DNA of 64,000 bases from Verrucomicrobiales bacterium. GTDB lineage: Bacteria; Verrucomicrobiota; Verrucomicrobiia; Limisphaerales; J093. Both the position numbers and the translations under genes were made by a program. Of the stretch, positions 46,427 to 55,331 are shown piece by piece (within the stretch, counting starts at the first letter, position 1; each line of letters begins with the position of its first letter). The notes under the pieces are model-generated. The model was not told the origin of the DNA. It was given only the letters and a program-made list of their open reading frames with translations, and did no database searches. The DNA lies in the NCBI GenBank assembly GCA_015075445.1, contig JABTUJ010000002.1, forward strand, positions 186,001 to 250,000. Reading direction: 5' to 3'.

Positions 46427-47163
46427 GCGAGCCGCTCCCATTGGGCGCCGTTCGGCCATCGCGGCCCGAGGCGGAGCACCGCATCCGCAAACCGGACCAC
46501 CTGCGCCTCGTGGTGCAGCACACAGACCACTGCCGCGCCGCGCTGGCGGGCTTCCTCCCTCAACCGTTCCAGCACGAGCACGGCCAGCTCTTCGTTCAGG
46601 TTGGCCACGGGTTCGTCGGCAAGCACCAGCGGTGCGTCAGCAAACAGGGCCCGGGCGACCGCCGTCCGTTGCTGTTCCCCACCCGAGGTTTCGCAAACCA
46701 GCTTGGGCGCCAGGTTCGCCAGGCCGAGGTCGGCCAGCACCGACCATGCCGCGCGGCGTTCCGCTCGGGGGAAAGACCAGAGGGTCTGCCACCAGGGATA
46801 GCGTCCGAGGCGCGCCATGAGCACGTTGGCCAGCACGGTCGCCTGCGACACCAATTGCAGGTCCTGATGCACCCACGCCGGGCGCGATCGCGCCGGAAAA
46901 CGGTTCCACTCGACCCGTCCCTCATCCAGCGCCAGGGTCCGGCCCAGGCAGGCGAGCAGGGACGACTTGCCGGCGCCCGACGGACCGGTGATGGCGGTGA
47001 CTTCGCCCGCCACCAACTCGAAGCTCAGGTGTCGGAACAACCAGCACCCGTTGCGGTGCAGGCCGCCGTCCCCTACCCGGAGAACGGGCCCGGTATCGGA
47101 TCGCGATGGTGCGGCGGTCCGGACGCGATCCGGGCACGGCTCAAGTGCGAGCGCGGCACACAT
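46423..47163 (-). CDS. phnC: Phosphonate/phosphite-type ABC transporter ATPase
   Basis: 246 aa. Walker A ITGPSGAGKSSLLACLG, Q-loop VHQDLQL, signature ETSGGEQQRTAVARAL (the canonical LSGGQ read as TSGGE), Walker B PLVLADEPVANLN and switch His in VLHHEAQ. The N-terminal 30 residues before the nucleotide-binding fold are poorly conserved. The ATG at 47163 shares a base with the stop of the binding-protein gene (TGATG), and the end overlaps the permease start. It energises uptake with the PhnE- and PhnD-like proteins. Confidence 0.87.
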   Translation of the reverse strand: MCAALALEPCPDRVRTAAPSRSDTGPVLRVGDGGLHRNGCWLFRHLSFELVAGEVTAITGPSGAGKSSLLACLGRTLALDEGRVEWNRFPARSRPAWVHQDLQLVSQATVLANVLMARLGRYPWWQTLWSFPRAERRAAWSVLADLGLANLAPKLVCETSGGEQQRTAVARALFADAPLVLADEPVANLNEELAVLVLERLREEARQRGAAVVCVLHHEAQVVRFADAVLRLGPRWPNGAQWERLA

Positions 47164-48062
47164 CAACGGACGGTTTGTGCCAGCTCGAGGGCGGCCCGCA
47201 ACGGGTCGAGGTGCGCCGAGGCGTCCACGGTCACCAGCTTGGAGGTGAACAGCCGGTCGCGCAGGGCCTGATGAACGGGCTCGTTGAGCTTCGTCAATGC
47301 CTGGCGCAATGTGTCGCGGGCTTCCGGCCCGAGGGCGGCGCGAACCGCGATCACGTGAGTGGGCACCGGCCCTTGGGAGGCAATGCGCTTGAGCCGGGCG
47401 CGCTGGGCCGGGCTGAGGTGCTGTTCGCCATCGAGGACATAGTAGCTGACCGCCGCCGCCTCGGCGTCGCCGCTCAACACGCGTTCGATCGCGGAGACGT
47501 AGCCGGTGCCGTACCAGACGTGGCCGCGCCCGAAGAACGCCTCGGGTCCGCTCCCCTCCGGGATCAACCCCTGCTGCCGGAGATGCCACAACGGGATGAC
47601 GAAACCGGAGGTGCTGGTTCGGCTGGAGAACGCGACGGGGCGTCCGCGCAGATCCGCGACGCTGGCATAGGGCTTCTCGCGGAGTGCCACCCAGTAGCTC
47701 AGGTACGACGTCTGCCCGTCAATCTCGCCCGCCAGCAGCACGTCGGCGATCCCGCGATCGCGGGCCCGGACCATGTCCGAGGCACTGAGGTAGCTGAGGT
47801 CCACGGTCCCGTTGGCCAGGCCCTCGATGATGGCTGCGGCGGCCAGCGGGATGATGACCTCGACGGGCCGCTGGAGGGTCTTGCCCAGAAACGACTCCAG
47901 CACCCGCTTTTCTGCCAGCATGGCGTCGGGATTCTTGTCCGGCTTGAGCGCCACCACCACCTTGGCCGGCAGGGTCGCGGGTCGGCCGTCCTGTCCGATG
48001 GCCGCGGTGGCGGTGACGCCGGCCACCAGCAGCTTCGCGAGGAAGTTGTTCACGACATGCAT
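47163..48062 (-). CDS. phnD: Phosphonate/phosphite-type ABC transporter substrate-binding protein
   Basis: 299 aa with a signal-like N-terminus (MHVVNNFLAKLLVAGVTATAAIG). It follows the PhnD/PtxB fold: VVVALKPDKNPDAMLAEKRVLESFLGKTL, NGTVDLSYLSASDMV, REKPYASVADLRGRPVAFSSRTSTSGFVIP (the phosphate-like ligand loop S-R-T-S-T-S-G) and AAAVSYYVL. It is first in a three-gene operon with one-base and four-base gene overlaps. The preceding 180 bp (48063-48241) hold only a short direct repeat with GGCTTGCGGAATC and no clear promoter. Confidence 0.85.
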   Translation of the reverse strand: MHVVNNFLAKLLVAGVTATAAIGQDGRPATLPAKVVVALKPDKNPDAMLAEKRVLESFLGKTLQRPVEVIIPLAAAAIIEGLANGTVDLSYLSASDMVRARDRGIADVLLAGEIDGQTSYLSYWVALREKPYASVADLRGRPVAFSSRTSTSGFVIPLWHLRQQGLIPEGSGPEAFFGRGHVWYGTGYVSAIERVLSGDAEAAAVSYYVLDGEQHLSPAQRARLKRIASQGPVPTHVIAVRAALGPEARDTLRQALTKLNEPVHQALRDRLFTSKLVTVDASAHLDPLRAALELAQTVR

Positions 48063-48241
48063 CGACCCACGGTAGCGATTGAGCCGGTTTATGGCTGTCG
48101 GTAGCTTGCGGAATCTTGTCGGTGGCTTGCGGAATCCGGTCGCTGGCTCGTGCTGGCTCCGTCCCCGAACCCGAAAGACCAGACCCGCGGCGAGGGTTTC
48201 GGATCTGGCAGGGGCGGGCGGGGGTCGTTAGTCTCCAAGTC

Positions 48242-48580
48242 ATGACCACCGGTGACCTGCCCGGAAACCCGGAGGAAACCCCTCCGGTGGCCTTGCCCAT
48301 CGACGGTGTGCTGGATCTGCACACGTTCGCGCCGCGCCAGGTGCAGGCGGTGGTGGCGGACTATCTCGACGCCTGCCAGGCCGCCGGGATTCTCGAGGTC
48401 CGGGTGGTTCACGGCAAAGGCATCGGCGAACAGCGCCGCGCCGTTCACGCGGTGCTGGCCCGGCACCCGGCGGTGCTGCGCTTCGCCCTGGCCACGCCGG
48501 CGTTTGGCGGATGGGGAGCCACGATCGTGCACTTGCGTGCGCCGGAAACGAAGGGCGAAGCGGGGAGCAGGAAGGAATAG
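48242..48580 (+). CDS. Stand-alone Smr-domain protein, copy 1
   Basis: 112 aa, essentially one Smr domain. DGVLDLHTFAPRQVQAVVADYL carries the LDLH motif, and VVHGKGIG the HGKG motif, both needed for nuclease activity in studied Smr proteins. The ATG at 48242 is preferred because the second copy (54307) shares the sequence exactly from this codon. Stand-alone Smr proteins bind or cut nucleic acids, but their role here is unknown. The two copies are about 95% identical and bound a 6-kb accessory segment. Confidence 0.85.
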   Translation: MTTGDLPGNPEETPPVALPIDGVLDLHTFAPRQVQAVVADYLDACQAAGILEVRVVHGKGIGEQRRAVHAVLARHPAVLRFALATPAFGGWGATIVHLRAPETKGEAGSRKE

Positions 48581-48759
48581 TCGCCAAGCCCCGGTGGCTT
48601 GAGGTTCGTGGGGCATTCCCAAGCGACAAGTCCCTGGGGGTCTGGGCGATGGCGGTGCCCCAGGGCGGCCGGCTACCCCCGATATCCGGCGCGCGCCACG
48701 AGCCGTCAGTCGCCCCTCCGCCCAACAGCTTCCTCACGGTCAAGACCGCCAAGACCGGC

Positions 48760-49155
48760 GAGACCGCGGACACCCCCGGGTTCCCGACGCTGCGGGAGAA
48801 ACCGGAACGGACTTGGTCGGTCACTGGCGACTGGTTGCAGGCCGAGCGCGAGAACGGGCGGCGCCGGGCGTCGGTCCGGGATTTCCACTCCTTCCGCGTG
48901 ACCTGGATCACCCTGGCCCTCGCCGCCGGGGTCCCGCTCGAACTGGTCCAGCGCGTCACAGGCAACCGGACCGTGGAGGTCGTGATGAAGGGCTACTTCC
49001 GGCCCGGGCGGGAGGATTTCCGGGCCGCCATCTTGAAGGCGATGCCCAAGATGCTGGCGGACGGCGGTGAACAGCGGTCAGTGAAGGAGGAAATGCGGGA
49101 GATGGTAAACATTACGGAACCTAAAAGCGTTGCCATTTCCTGCCTGTGGGCTTGA
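48760..49155 (+). pseudogene. Tyrosine-recombinase (phage integrase) C-terminal remnant
   Basis: Only the last part of an integrase is recognisable: ENGRRRASVRDFHSFRVTWITLALAAGVPLELVQRVTGN followed by VVMKGYFRP. HSFR supplies the His and Arg of the second catalytic box and the Tyr of GYF is the nucleophile candidate. The catalytic N-terminal half is absent, and after KEEMREMVN the sequence becomes unrelated. The open frame upstream to 48511 runs through the end of the smr gene and has no homology. It is a scar of a mobile element at the left end of the accessory segment. Confidence 0.7.
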
Positions 49156-49182
49156 CAGTCGCATGGGGGGGGGGGGTACGTT
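49152..49182 (+). promoter_or_regulatory. Promoter with a 12-G tract in its spacer
   Basis: TTGACA (49152-49157) is a perfect -35; TACGTT (49177-49182) is the best -10. The 19-bp spacer ends in twelve consecutive G (49165-49176). The promoter lies 45 bp before the ATG of the 1367-aa surface protein gene. Changes of tract length would move the spacer through the optimal 17-18 bp, the classic arrangement for phase variation. Confidence 0.55.
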
Positions 49183-49226
49183 CGCGTCACAGTTCCAATC
49201 AGAACTCAGCACCAACAAGGAGTCCC

Positions 49227-52200
49227 ATGAGTTTCCATTTCGTAACCGTCGGCTGTGCATGTGCGGCTGCTTCCTTGCTCGAGGTCCAGCCATCCCTGGC
49301 CCAGGAGCTCCTTCAAGCTGTCGGCCCACACCATCGCGTCCAATTCGCTTCCGCTTCGTTGCCCGAGCCGGTCGGCGGGGCCTTGCCACCCGCAGTGGCC
49401 TTCGTCGAACTGGCTACTGGCCTCAACCGGTGGGAGGAGACCTCGCAGCGTTGGGTTCCTGCGCAGGCCGAATGGGAGCAGACCAGTGAAGGGTATTTCA
49501 TCGCCCGGAAGACCGCCCACCGGGTCATTCTGACACCGAATTTGAACACGGTGGGGGCGGCGCAGGTACTTGCCCCTGATGGCGTGCGGTTACGGGCCAC
49601 ACCGTTGGCCCTGGCCTACCGGGACGCCCGCACGAGCGAGAGTGTCGTGTTGGCCACCATCCAGGATTGCCGTGGGGTGTGGGTATCTGCCACCGAAGTG
49701 GAGTATCCCCAAGCGTTTGCCGGGACCGCCGCGACGGTGCTCTACCGTCTGGACCGTGACCGCTTCGAACAGGAAGTGATCCTGCAGGAACGCCTTCCAC
49801 GGCCGGAGGAACTTGGCCTGGAACCTGCGAGCACCTGGCTAGTGGTGATCAGCGAGTTCTACGAAGTGTCAGCTCCCGTCCCCGTCGCGTCGGACTCGAC
49901 GGCGGGTTCGGGGCAGGACTGGCTGAGTTTCGGCGTGATGGCGTTGGCGCCAGGAAAGGCCTTCCTGCTCGACGAGGACGCGGAGGAGACGGTGCCCGTG
50001 CTGAAGCACTGGGAAACGGCCGATGGCCGGAGCTTCCTGGTCGAGGCGGTGGACTACACGGCGGTGCGAGCACTGTTGGAGGGGTTGCCGGAGCCCGACC
50101 AAGCCAGGGCGCGGGCGCCGCGGACGCGGGGCGGGCGGGTGGCGGGCGGCTGGCCTATCCGCCCCACCGAGCATGAGACCCGAAGTGGCGTTCCCCGCTT
50201 CGAGGAGGGCCGCTTGGTGGTGGACGAGGTGCACTGGGCAGACCGAGGGCAGGGGAGTGGGGACCGCCTGGACTTGGCCGGACCTGGGAGCCGGGGTGCG
50301 ACGGAACCGCCCCGGTTTGCGCAGGCCGACCCTCACCGCGGAGGTGAGCGTCGCGGGGTCGTGCTCGATTACCTGCTGCTTACCAGCCAGAGCAACCTCA
50401 CCCTGCAAGGGGACACCACGTATTATGTGACGGGGACGGTGAACGTCCAGCATCTCACCGTCGAAGGAGGCGCGGTCGTGAAGTATGACACTCCCGCCAC
50501 GGCGAGGGTGTCGGTGAGCAGCAGCGTGACCTGTCGCACGGGACCCTACCGCCCGGCGTTCTTCACCCACAAGTATGACAACACAGTGGGGGAAACAGTG
50601 GCCACCGGAGACCCCAGCGCCAGTTACGTGGGCTACCCGTTGCTGGAATTGGCCGGGTCCTCTGGGGCAAGTCTGGAACATCTGCGCTTCCGCCACGCGC
50701 AGACGGCGCTCAAGGTCCATGGCGCGAGCGGTGCGACGTTGACCTGCCGAGTGCGTCACAGCCAGTTTGTGCGCTGTGCAACGGCGTGGCTGACCTATGG
50801 GGTCTCATCCAGCTACCCGGTCCGGCTCGAGGCAGGGAACCTCTTGATGGTCAATGTGGGAACGGCTTTTGGGGGGTATCTCTACACGGGCACGGTGGAG
50901 CACCTGACGGTGGACGGGGCGAGTGTCCTGGCCACGGCTTCGAGCTACTATGGGCCGGGAGCGCTGGCGCTGACCAACAGCATCCTGGCCGGGGTGACCA
51001 CCCTCATGGGCCAGGCCGTGAGTCTCAACGGGAGCTACAATGGTTTCTGGAACTGTCCGTCCTTCGGCAGTTATCAGCGCATCGCCCAGACCCCGCCTTT
51101 TTGGACGATCGCGGCCGGTGCCCACTACTTGGCCGGAGCCGAGTTCGTCAATGAGGGCACCTTCGCGGTGAGTCCGAGCCTCCGGGACGAGCTGCGGCGG
51201 ATGACGACACGGGGACCCACCGAAATCACTTCCCTCGCTGAGTTGCCCAGCCTCAATGGCCTCATCGGGCAAGCTCCCTGGATCCGCGCGGATGAGATCA
51301 CGTCACTGGCTCCCTTCTTGAACTGGGACTTTGACAAGGTGTTGGTGCCGCAGGAGTTGATCGAGGGCCAAACGGGTCACCGGGACGGGGATGTCCCGGA
51401 CCTCGGTTACCATTACGCCCCGCTGGACTACTGCTGGACGGGGTTGACGTTGGAACGTGTTCTGGTTCTGGCCAAAGGGGTGGCCATCGGCCTTTACGGA
51501 GCCCATGGACTCGATTTGGGTCCCGCAGCCAGGCTGATCTCCTGCGGGTTGCCTCATACGCCCAATCAACTGGTGCGGCTGCAGGCGGTCCAAGAGATGG
51601 CCGCGGCGCCCTACACCGACCAGAGCTTGTTGATGACGCTGCTAAGGGTCGGCCAGGTGGCCTCGCCGGCCCCGGAAATCGTGCTGCGCTTCAGCGAAGT
51701 GTCCCTGTCGGGCGCTGGGACGGAGCGGCGCTATGTGCTGGAGGCCAACCAGGCCACATGGTGTCAACCCTCCTACCCGCTCGGAAAGCTGGCGGTCAGC
51801 GATTGCCGACTGTGGGGAGCCAAACTCTGGCTGCAGCCTGGCTATTCCGGTCTGCAACTTGCCCTGACCAACAACCTCTGGGGCCGGGCCTACCTCTACT
51901 TCGACCAGAAGTATTACTGCGGCACGGCGACGTTCCCGTGCTGTTTCTTCAACAATCTGGTCTACGGCGGCTTGTTCGCAGCCTACTACGGAGACCCGGC
52001 AACGTCCTGGGTGCTCAAGGACAACCTCTTTGACCGCTGTACATTCAGCGTGTACGGACAGGCCACCGACAATTCGCACAACGCCTACCACCAGGTGGGG
52101 GCGCGTATGCCTGGGGCCCACGACGATATCACGTTGACCTCCGTGAACTATCTCACCGGCCCCCACGGCTTTCATTACTACCCCAACAGCGGGACCACCG

Positions 52201-53330
52201 GTCTGAGAGCACTGGTCAACGCCGGAAGCACCAGCGCTGGGGCCCGTGACCTCTACTTCTTCACCACGCATGAGAACCAGGCCCCCGAGGGGACCACGAT
52301 CCTGGACATCGGCTACCACTACCCCCCGGCCGTGCCGTTCCTCACCGTGACCACCAACCTGATCGGCGCCGTGGACCTGGGCTACCACCCGGGCAACCAG
52401 TCGCTGATCGTCTCCGTCAACTTCCATAACGGCCTGCCGATCAACTTCCGCCGGGTGGCGTCCAATGGCGGCGTCAGCGACTGGTCCAGCGCCTCTGGCT
52501 ATGGGTTCGAGGTTCCGTCGGAATGCGCTCAAACGACTTCCGGGGTGTTCACCATGGGAGAGACCTTCTTGGGAGAACACCCGTATTTCCCGAGTGTGCC
52601 CGCCCGGATCTGGCGGATAAGCCCGACTGGCACGCTTGACGGCTCTCCTTGGGTGGAGTTGCGGGAGAGCACCGGCAATCCTCCACGGGCGGAGTATGAC
52701 TTCAAACCTCAGAGCCTCTGCCTGGATACGACGGGAGTGTTCGGCGGCGATCTGCTGGTGGCCACAGGATGGCTCGAAACTGATACCGGAGGCAATGTCT
52801 GGCGTGTGAACCGCAGCAACAAGAGCGTGACCTTGTTGGCGGCGTTGACGGACTGCCTGGAAGGCCTGATGGTGTGCCCCAACAACCCCTCGAAGTATGG
52901 TTCGACGCTCGCCGGCAAGCTGCTCGTGGGCGCGGGCACCCGGCGACTCCTCCACGTCATCGGGCCGCAGGGCGGGCACAGCTCGACGGACCTGGGCATC
53001 ACCATTTTCGACTTGCACACGGTAGCCCCGGCACAGTCGCTGTACTGTTTGGAGTTTCGGTACAAGGCCGGGACGGTCAACTGGCCCGACCATTACACCG
53101 GTCAGAGCCGGCTACTCAAGGTGTCGCCGGAGTTCTTCAGCAACATCGCCGGTGATATCCTCCTGGTCCGCTCCGGCGAAGCGACGCCGGTCGCGTACTC
53201 CCCCGATGGAGCGTTGTTCCTGCTGCGCTGGGACGGCACGCGCTATGTGTCTCTGCAGGTGAGCGACGATCTACCCCGCATCCTGGAGCATGCCGTCTTC
53301 GCCCCAGTTTCCCTGCCAGCGACACCCTGA
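49227..53330 (+). CDS. Large secreted beta-helix-type surface protein
   Basis: 1367 aa. The start at 49227 has AAGGAG four bases upstream and a signal-like leader (MSFHFVTVGCACAAASLLEV, cleavage near LAQ). Residues 20-400 form an unassigned beta-rich region; about 400-800 look like a right-handed parallel beta-helix (SNLTLQGDTTYYVTGTVNVQ, HLTVEGGAVVKYD, ALALTNSILAGVTT, NLLMVNVG). Further helix-like rungs describe 'LTNNLWGRAYLYF' and 'WVLKDNLFDRCTF', and the last 300 residues (VWRVNRSNKSVTLLAALTDC, LEGLMVCPN, AGKLLVGAG) resemble propeller blades. Similar long proteins sit before RHS/YD-repeat genes in Verrucomicrobia (recollection, not checked), and an RHS fragment lies downstream here. A 53344 PEP-CTERM gene follows by 13 bp. 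Function unknown, possibly adhesion. Confidence 0.7.
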   Translation: MSFHFVTVGCACAAASLLEVQPSLAQELLQAVGPHHRVQFASASLPEPVGGALPPAVAFVELATGLNRWEETSQRWVPAQAEWEQTSEGYFIARKTAHRVILTPNLNTVGAAQVLAPDGVRLRATPLALAYRDARTSESVVLATIQDCRGVWVSATEVEYPQAFAGTAATVLYRLDRDRFEQEVILQERLPRPEELGLEPASTWLVVISEFYEVSAPVPVASDSTAGSGQDWLSFGVMALAPGKAFLLDEDAEETVPVLKHWETADGRSFLVEAVDYTAVRALLEGLPEPDQARARAPRTRGGRVAGGWPIRPTEHETRSGVPRFEEGRLVVDEVHWADRGQGSGDRLDLAGPGSRGATEPPRFAQADPHRGGERRGVVLDYLLLTSQSNLTLQGDTTYYVTGTVNVQHLTVEGGAVVKYDTPATARVSVSSSVTCRTGPYRPAFFTHKYDNTVGETVATGDPSASYVGYPLLELAGSSGASLEHLRFRHAQTALKVHGASGATLTCRVRHSQFVRCATAWLTYGVSSSYPVRLEAGNLLMVNVGTAFGGYLYTGTVEHLTVDGASVLATASSYYGPGALALTNSILAGVTTLMGQAVSLNGSYNGFWNCPSFGSYQRIAQTPPFWTIAAGAHYLAGAEFVNEGTFAVSPSLRDELRRMTTRGPTEITSLAELPSLNGLIGQAPWIRADEITSLAPFLNWDFDKVLVPQELIEGQTGHRDGDVPDLGYHYAPLDYCWTGLTLERVLVLAKGVAIGLYGAHGLDLGPAARLISCGLPHTPNQLVRLQAVQEMAAAPYTDQSLLMTLLRVGQVASPAPEIVLRFSEVSLSGAGTERRYVLEANQATWCQPSYPLGKLAVSDCRLWGAKLWLQPGYSGLQLALTNNLWGRAYLYFDQKYYCGTATFPCCFFNNLVYGGLFAAYYGDPATSWVLKDNLFDRCTFSVYGQATDNSHNAYHQVGARMPGAHDDITLTSVNYLTGPHGFHYYPNSGTTGLRALVNAGSTSAGARDLYFFTTHENQAPEGTTILDIGYHYPPAVPFLTVTTNLIGAVDLGYHPGNQSLIVSVNFHNGLPINFRRVASNGGVSDWSSASGYGFEVPSECAQTTSGVFTMGETFLGEHPYFPSVPARIWRISPTGTLDGSPWVELRESTGNPPRAEYDFKPQSLCLDTTGVFGGDLLVATGWLETDTGGNVWRVNRSNKSVTLLAALTDCLEGLMVCPNNPSKYGSTLAGKLLVGAGTRRLLHVIGPQGGHSSTDLGITIFDLHTVAPAQSLYCLEFRYKAGTVNWPDHYTGQSRLLKVSPEFFSNIAGDILLVRSGEATPVAYSPDGALFLLRWDGTRYVSLQVSDDLPRILEHAVFAPVSLPATP

Positions 53331-53343
53331 GGAATCCAACGAA

Positions 53344-54075
53344 ATGTCTATGATCCCGTCCCGCATGTACCGTATCGGCACAGTAGGTTGCTTCGCTCGG
53401 GCTTGGGGCGGCCTGCTGCTGGGGGTGATGCTGCGGGGTGTCTCCGCCTGGGGGGGCACACCGGAGATCCCGCTGTACGACCAGATCAGCACTTCGTGGG
53501 GCCCTGGCGAGCCGAAACGACATGGCATTCTCCTGGTCGCCACGAATGCTCCGCTTGGACAGTCCTTCGTTCCTACGCACGACGGACTGGATTTCATCGA
53601 GCTCACTGTCGGCATGACACGGCTACTGCGCCCAGCCGAGCAGGAGGCCCTCCGGGTAGACCTACGCGGCGGCGGAGTTGGGGGACCGATCATCGATTCG
53701 ACCACCCCGGTCATGGTGACCTTTGCTGGCGAGTACCAATGGTTGGGGCTGACCTTCCGCTTCCCGGACCGGGTTCCGTTGACTCCCGGGGCAGGGTATT
53801 TCTTTGAGGTGGTGCATGTCGCAGGGTCCTCGTTTCTAGCCACCATCGATTTCATACCAGGCAGCTACCAGAGCGGTCAGATGTACTGGCAAGGGAGGCC
53901 TCAGGGGCTTTCGGATCTGTGGTTTAGCACCGGCCAGATGATTCCGGAGCCGTCCGCGGGCGCCTTGTTGCTGCTGGGCGGGCTGGGATTGTGCTGGGCC
54001 GTCCTGCGACCCCGTGGGAATCCTGACCGGCGTGGATTACCCGGCGGGGACGGCCGACCTGACCATGGCGTATGA
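53344..54075 (+). CDS. PEP-CTERM-anchored protein, C-terminus joined out of frame to an RHS fragment
   Basis: 243 aa in the open frame. Signal-like N-terminus (VGCFARAWGGLLLGVMLRGVSA), a mature domain with SFVPTHDGLDFIELTVG, PLTPGAGYFFEV and LATIDFIPGSYQSGQMYWQG, and the sorting signal PEPSAGALLLLGGLGLCWAV plus RPR, the usual end of a PEP-CTERM protein processed by exosortase. The 20 residues after RPR (GNPDRRGLPGGDGRPDHGV) are the RHS-fragment DNA read in a wrong frame, so the original stop was lost at a recombination joint near 54010. No exosortase gene is present in the window. The mature part resembles the choice-of-anchor type domains common in such proteins. Confidence 0.75.
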   Translation: MSMIPSRMYRIGTVGCFARAWGGLLLGVMLRGVSAWGGTPEIPLYDQISTSWGPGEPKRHGILLVATNAPLGQSFVPTHDGLDFIELTVGMTRLLRPAEQEALRVDLRGGGVGGPIIDSTTPVMVTFAGEYQWLGLTFRFPDRVPLTPGAGYFFEVVHVAGSSFLATIDFIPGSYQSGQMYWQGRPQGLSDLWFSTGQMIPEPSAGALLLLGGLGLCWAVLRPRGNPDRRGLPGGDGRPDHGV

Positions 54076-54306
54076 CGCCTTGAACCGGCTGACGAATCGG
54101 GTGGACGCAGCGGGCACGACGCGTTACTCGTACGCCGTGCTGGGCAGTGGCAGGCGCACCATGAGCGAGTCGGGCCTCTGGGCCACCGATGCCGTGACCG
54201 TCACCAACCGGTACGGCCGCGGGGCGGGGCTCAGGATCCAGCCGCCGGCGGGCGCGTTCGTGGCGACCGGTTGGCAGGGCTCGGCGACGCCATTAGCCTG
54301 CTGACC
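54005..54306 (+). pseudogene. RHS/YD-repeat protein fragment
   Basis: In one frame the DNA reads DPVGILTGVDYPAGTADLTM then AYDALNRLTNRVDAAGTTRYSY, with RRTMSESGLWATDAVTVTNRYGRG further on, i.e. YD-repeat sequence of an RHS-type protein. Neither start nor end is present, and the frame is lost near GAFVATGWQG. It is bounded on the left by the PEP-CTERM joint and on the right by the second smr copy, so it is a rearrangement scar. Confidence 0.7.
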
Positions 54307-54657
54307 ATGACCACCGGTGACCTGGCCGAAAACCCGGAAGAAGCACCCCCGGTGGCGTTGCCCATCGACGGCGTGCTGGATCTGCACACGTTCGCGCCGC
54401 GCCAGGTGCAGGCGGTGGTGGCGGACTACCTCGACGCCTGCCAGGCCGCCGGGATTCTCGAGGTCCGGGTGGTTCACGGCAAAGGCATCGGCGAACAGCG
54501 GCGCGCCGTTCACGCGGTGCTGGCCCGGCACCCGGCGGTGCTACGGTTCGCCCTGGCCACGCCGGCGTTTGGCGGCTGGGGTGCCACCATCGTGCACCTG
54601 CGTGCCCCGGAGACGGAGGGCGCTGCTTTACGGGGTCGGACCACGCTATGCCGTTGA
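54307..54657 (+). CDS. Stand-alone Smr-domain protein, copy 2
   Basis: 116 aa, nearly identical to the copy at 48242. Only a few residues near the N-terminus (AENPEEA for PGNPEET) and the last dozen residues differ. Nucleotide identity extends from the ATG to the codons for RAPET and stops abruptly at both ends, so only the gene itself was duplicated. LDLH and HGKG motifs are intact. The tail after RAPET (EGAALRGRTTLCR) is unrelated and probably reflects the joint. Confidence 0.83.
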   Translation: MTTGDLAENPEEAPPVALPIDGVLDLHTFAPRQVQAVVADYLDACQAAGILEVRVVHGKGIGEQRRAVHAVLARHPAVLRFALATPAFGGWGATIVHLRAPETEGAALRGRTTLCR

Positions 54658-55331
54658 TCTCCGGGGCTTTGCTGGAGCTGATTGCCCGGTCTAAGGGTCT
54701 TAGGTCCCCTTTCCGGCCCGGATTCTCTGAGGCAAAGCGAAGGACCCCTTCCAAGGTACGGGGGATACCAACCGACCGCCTTGGGGGGCATAAACGGGGC
54801 TGGAAATCGTGCCCAACGGCTGTCCCGCAACGCAAGACGGCGACCCGAACCTTCACACTGAGGCACTTACCATGGTCCGACCCCGCTCATGAGTGCGCAG
54901 AACCGGCTCGACCTGAGCCGCGATCTCTGGTTCAAAGGTCCCGAGTCCGACGAAAAGTTGCCAGCGATTGGCATGACGACACGGTTGCCCACTTCCCATG
55001 CACCGCCCGGTGAGGGCACCGGGCCTACAACATCCTGTGGGCCGGGTCCCCCGACCCGGCGGGCAGGGTTCATCGCCCCTGGGCAGATCCAAGAGAGCCA
55101 CGTCATCTCCCCAATCCCCGATGTTCGTAATCGGTGGAGGACTCCCCGTCTTGGATTCTCCGCCGATTACGAACATCGGGGATTGGGCCGAGGGAGGGGC
55201 TCCGTGAACCTGTGGTGCGGGCTTCCAGCCTGCACCTTCCGCGGTTCATGGCCCCTGAACCGGTTCAAGAGGGGTGTGACGCCTTCCCGAAACTTCATGT
55301 GACAGACGTTCCGCCTACCTCCTTCACCGCT
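54658..55331. other. Long intergenic region carrying family C and composite family A repeats
   Basis: No gene is supported in these 674 bp. A family C unit is at about 54997-55068 (CCCGGTGAGGGCACCGGGCC), a family A palindrome at 55111-55187 (CCAATCCCCGATGTTCGTAA against ATTACGAACATCGGGGATTG), and GTGCGGGCTTCCAGCCTGCA at about 55217. Together they form an inverted copy of the composite element at 40197-40410. The first 300 bp have no recognisable content. Confidence 0.7.

Noticed and set aside
48511..49155. Functional integrase gene
   Set aside because: Only the C-terminal catalytic part is recognisable; the N-terminal part of the frame overlaps smr and unrelated DNA.
54005..54306. RHS toxin gene
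   Set aside because: Only a short internal YD-repeat fragment without start, core or toxin tip.
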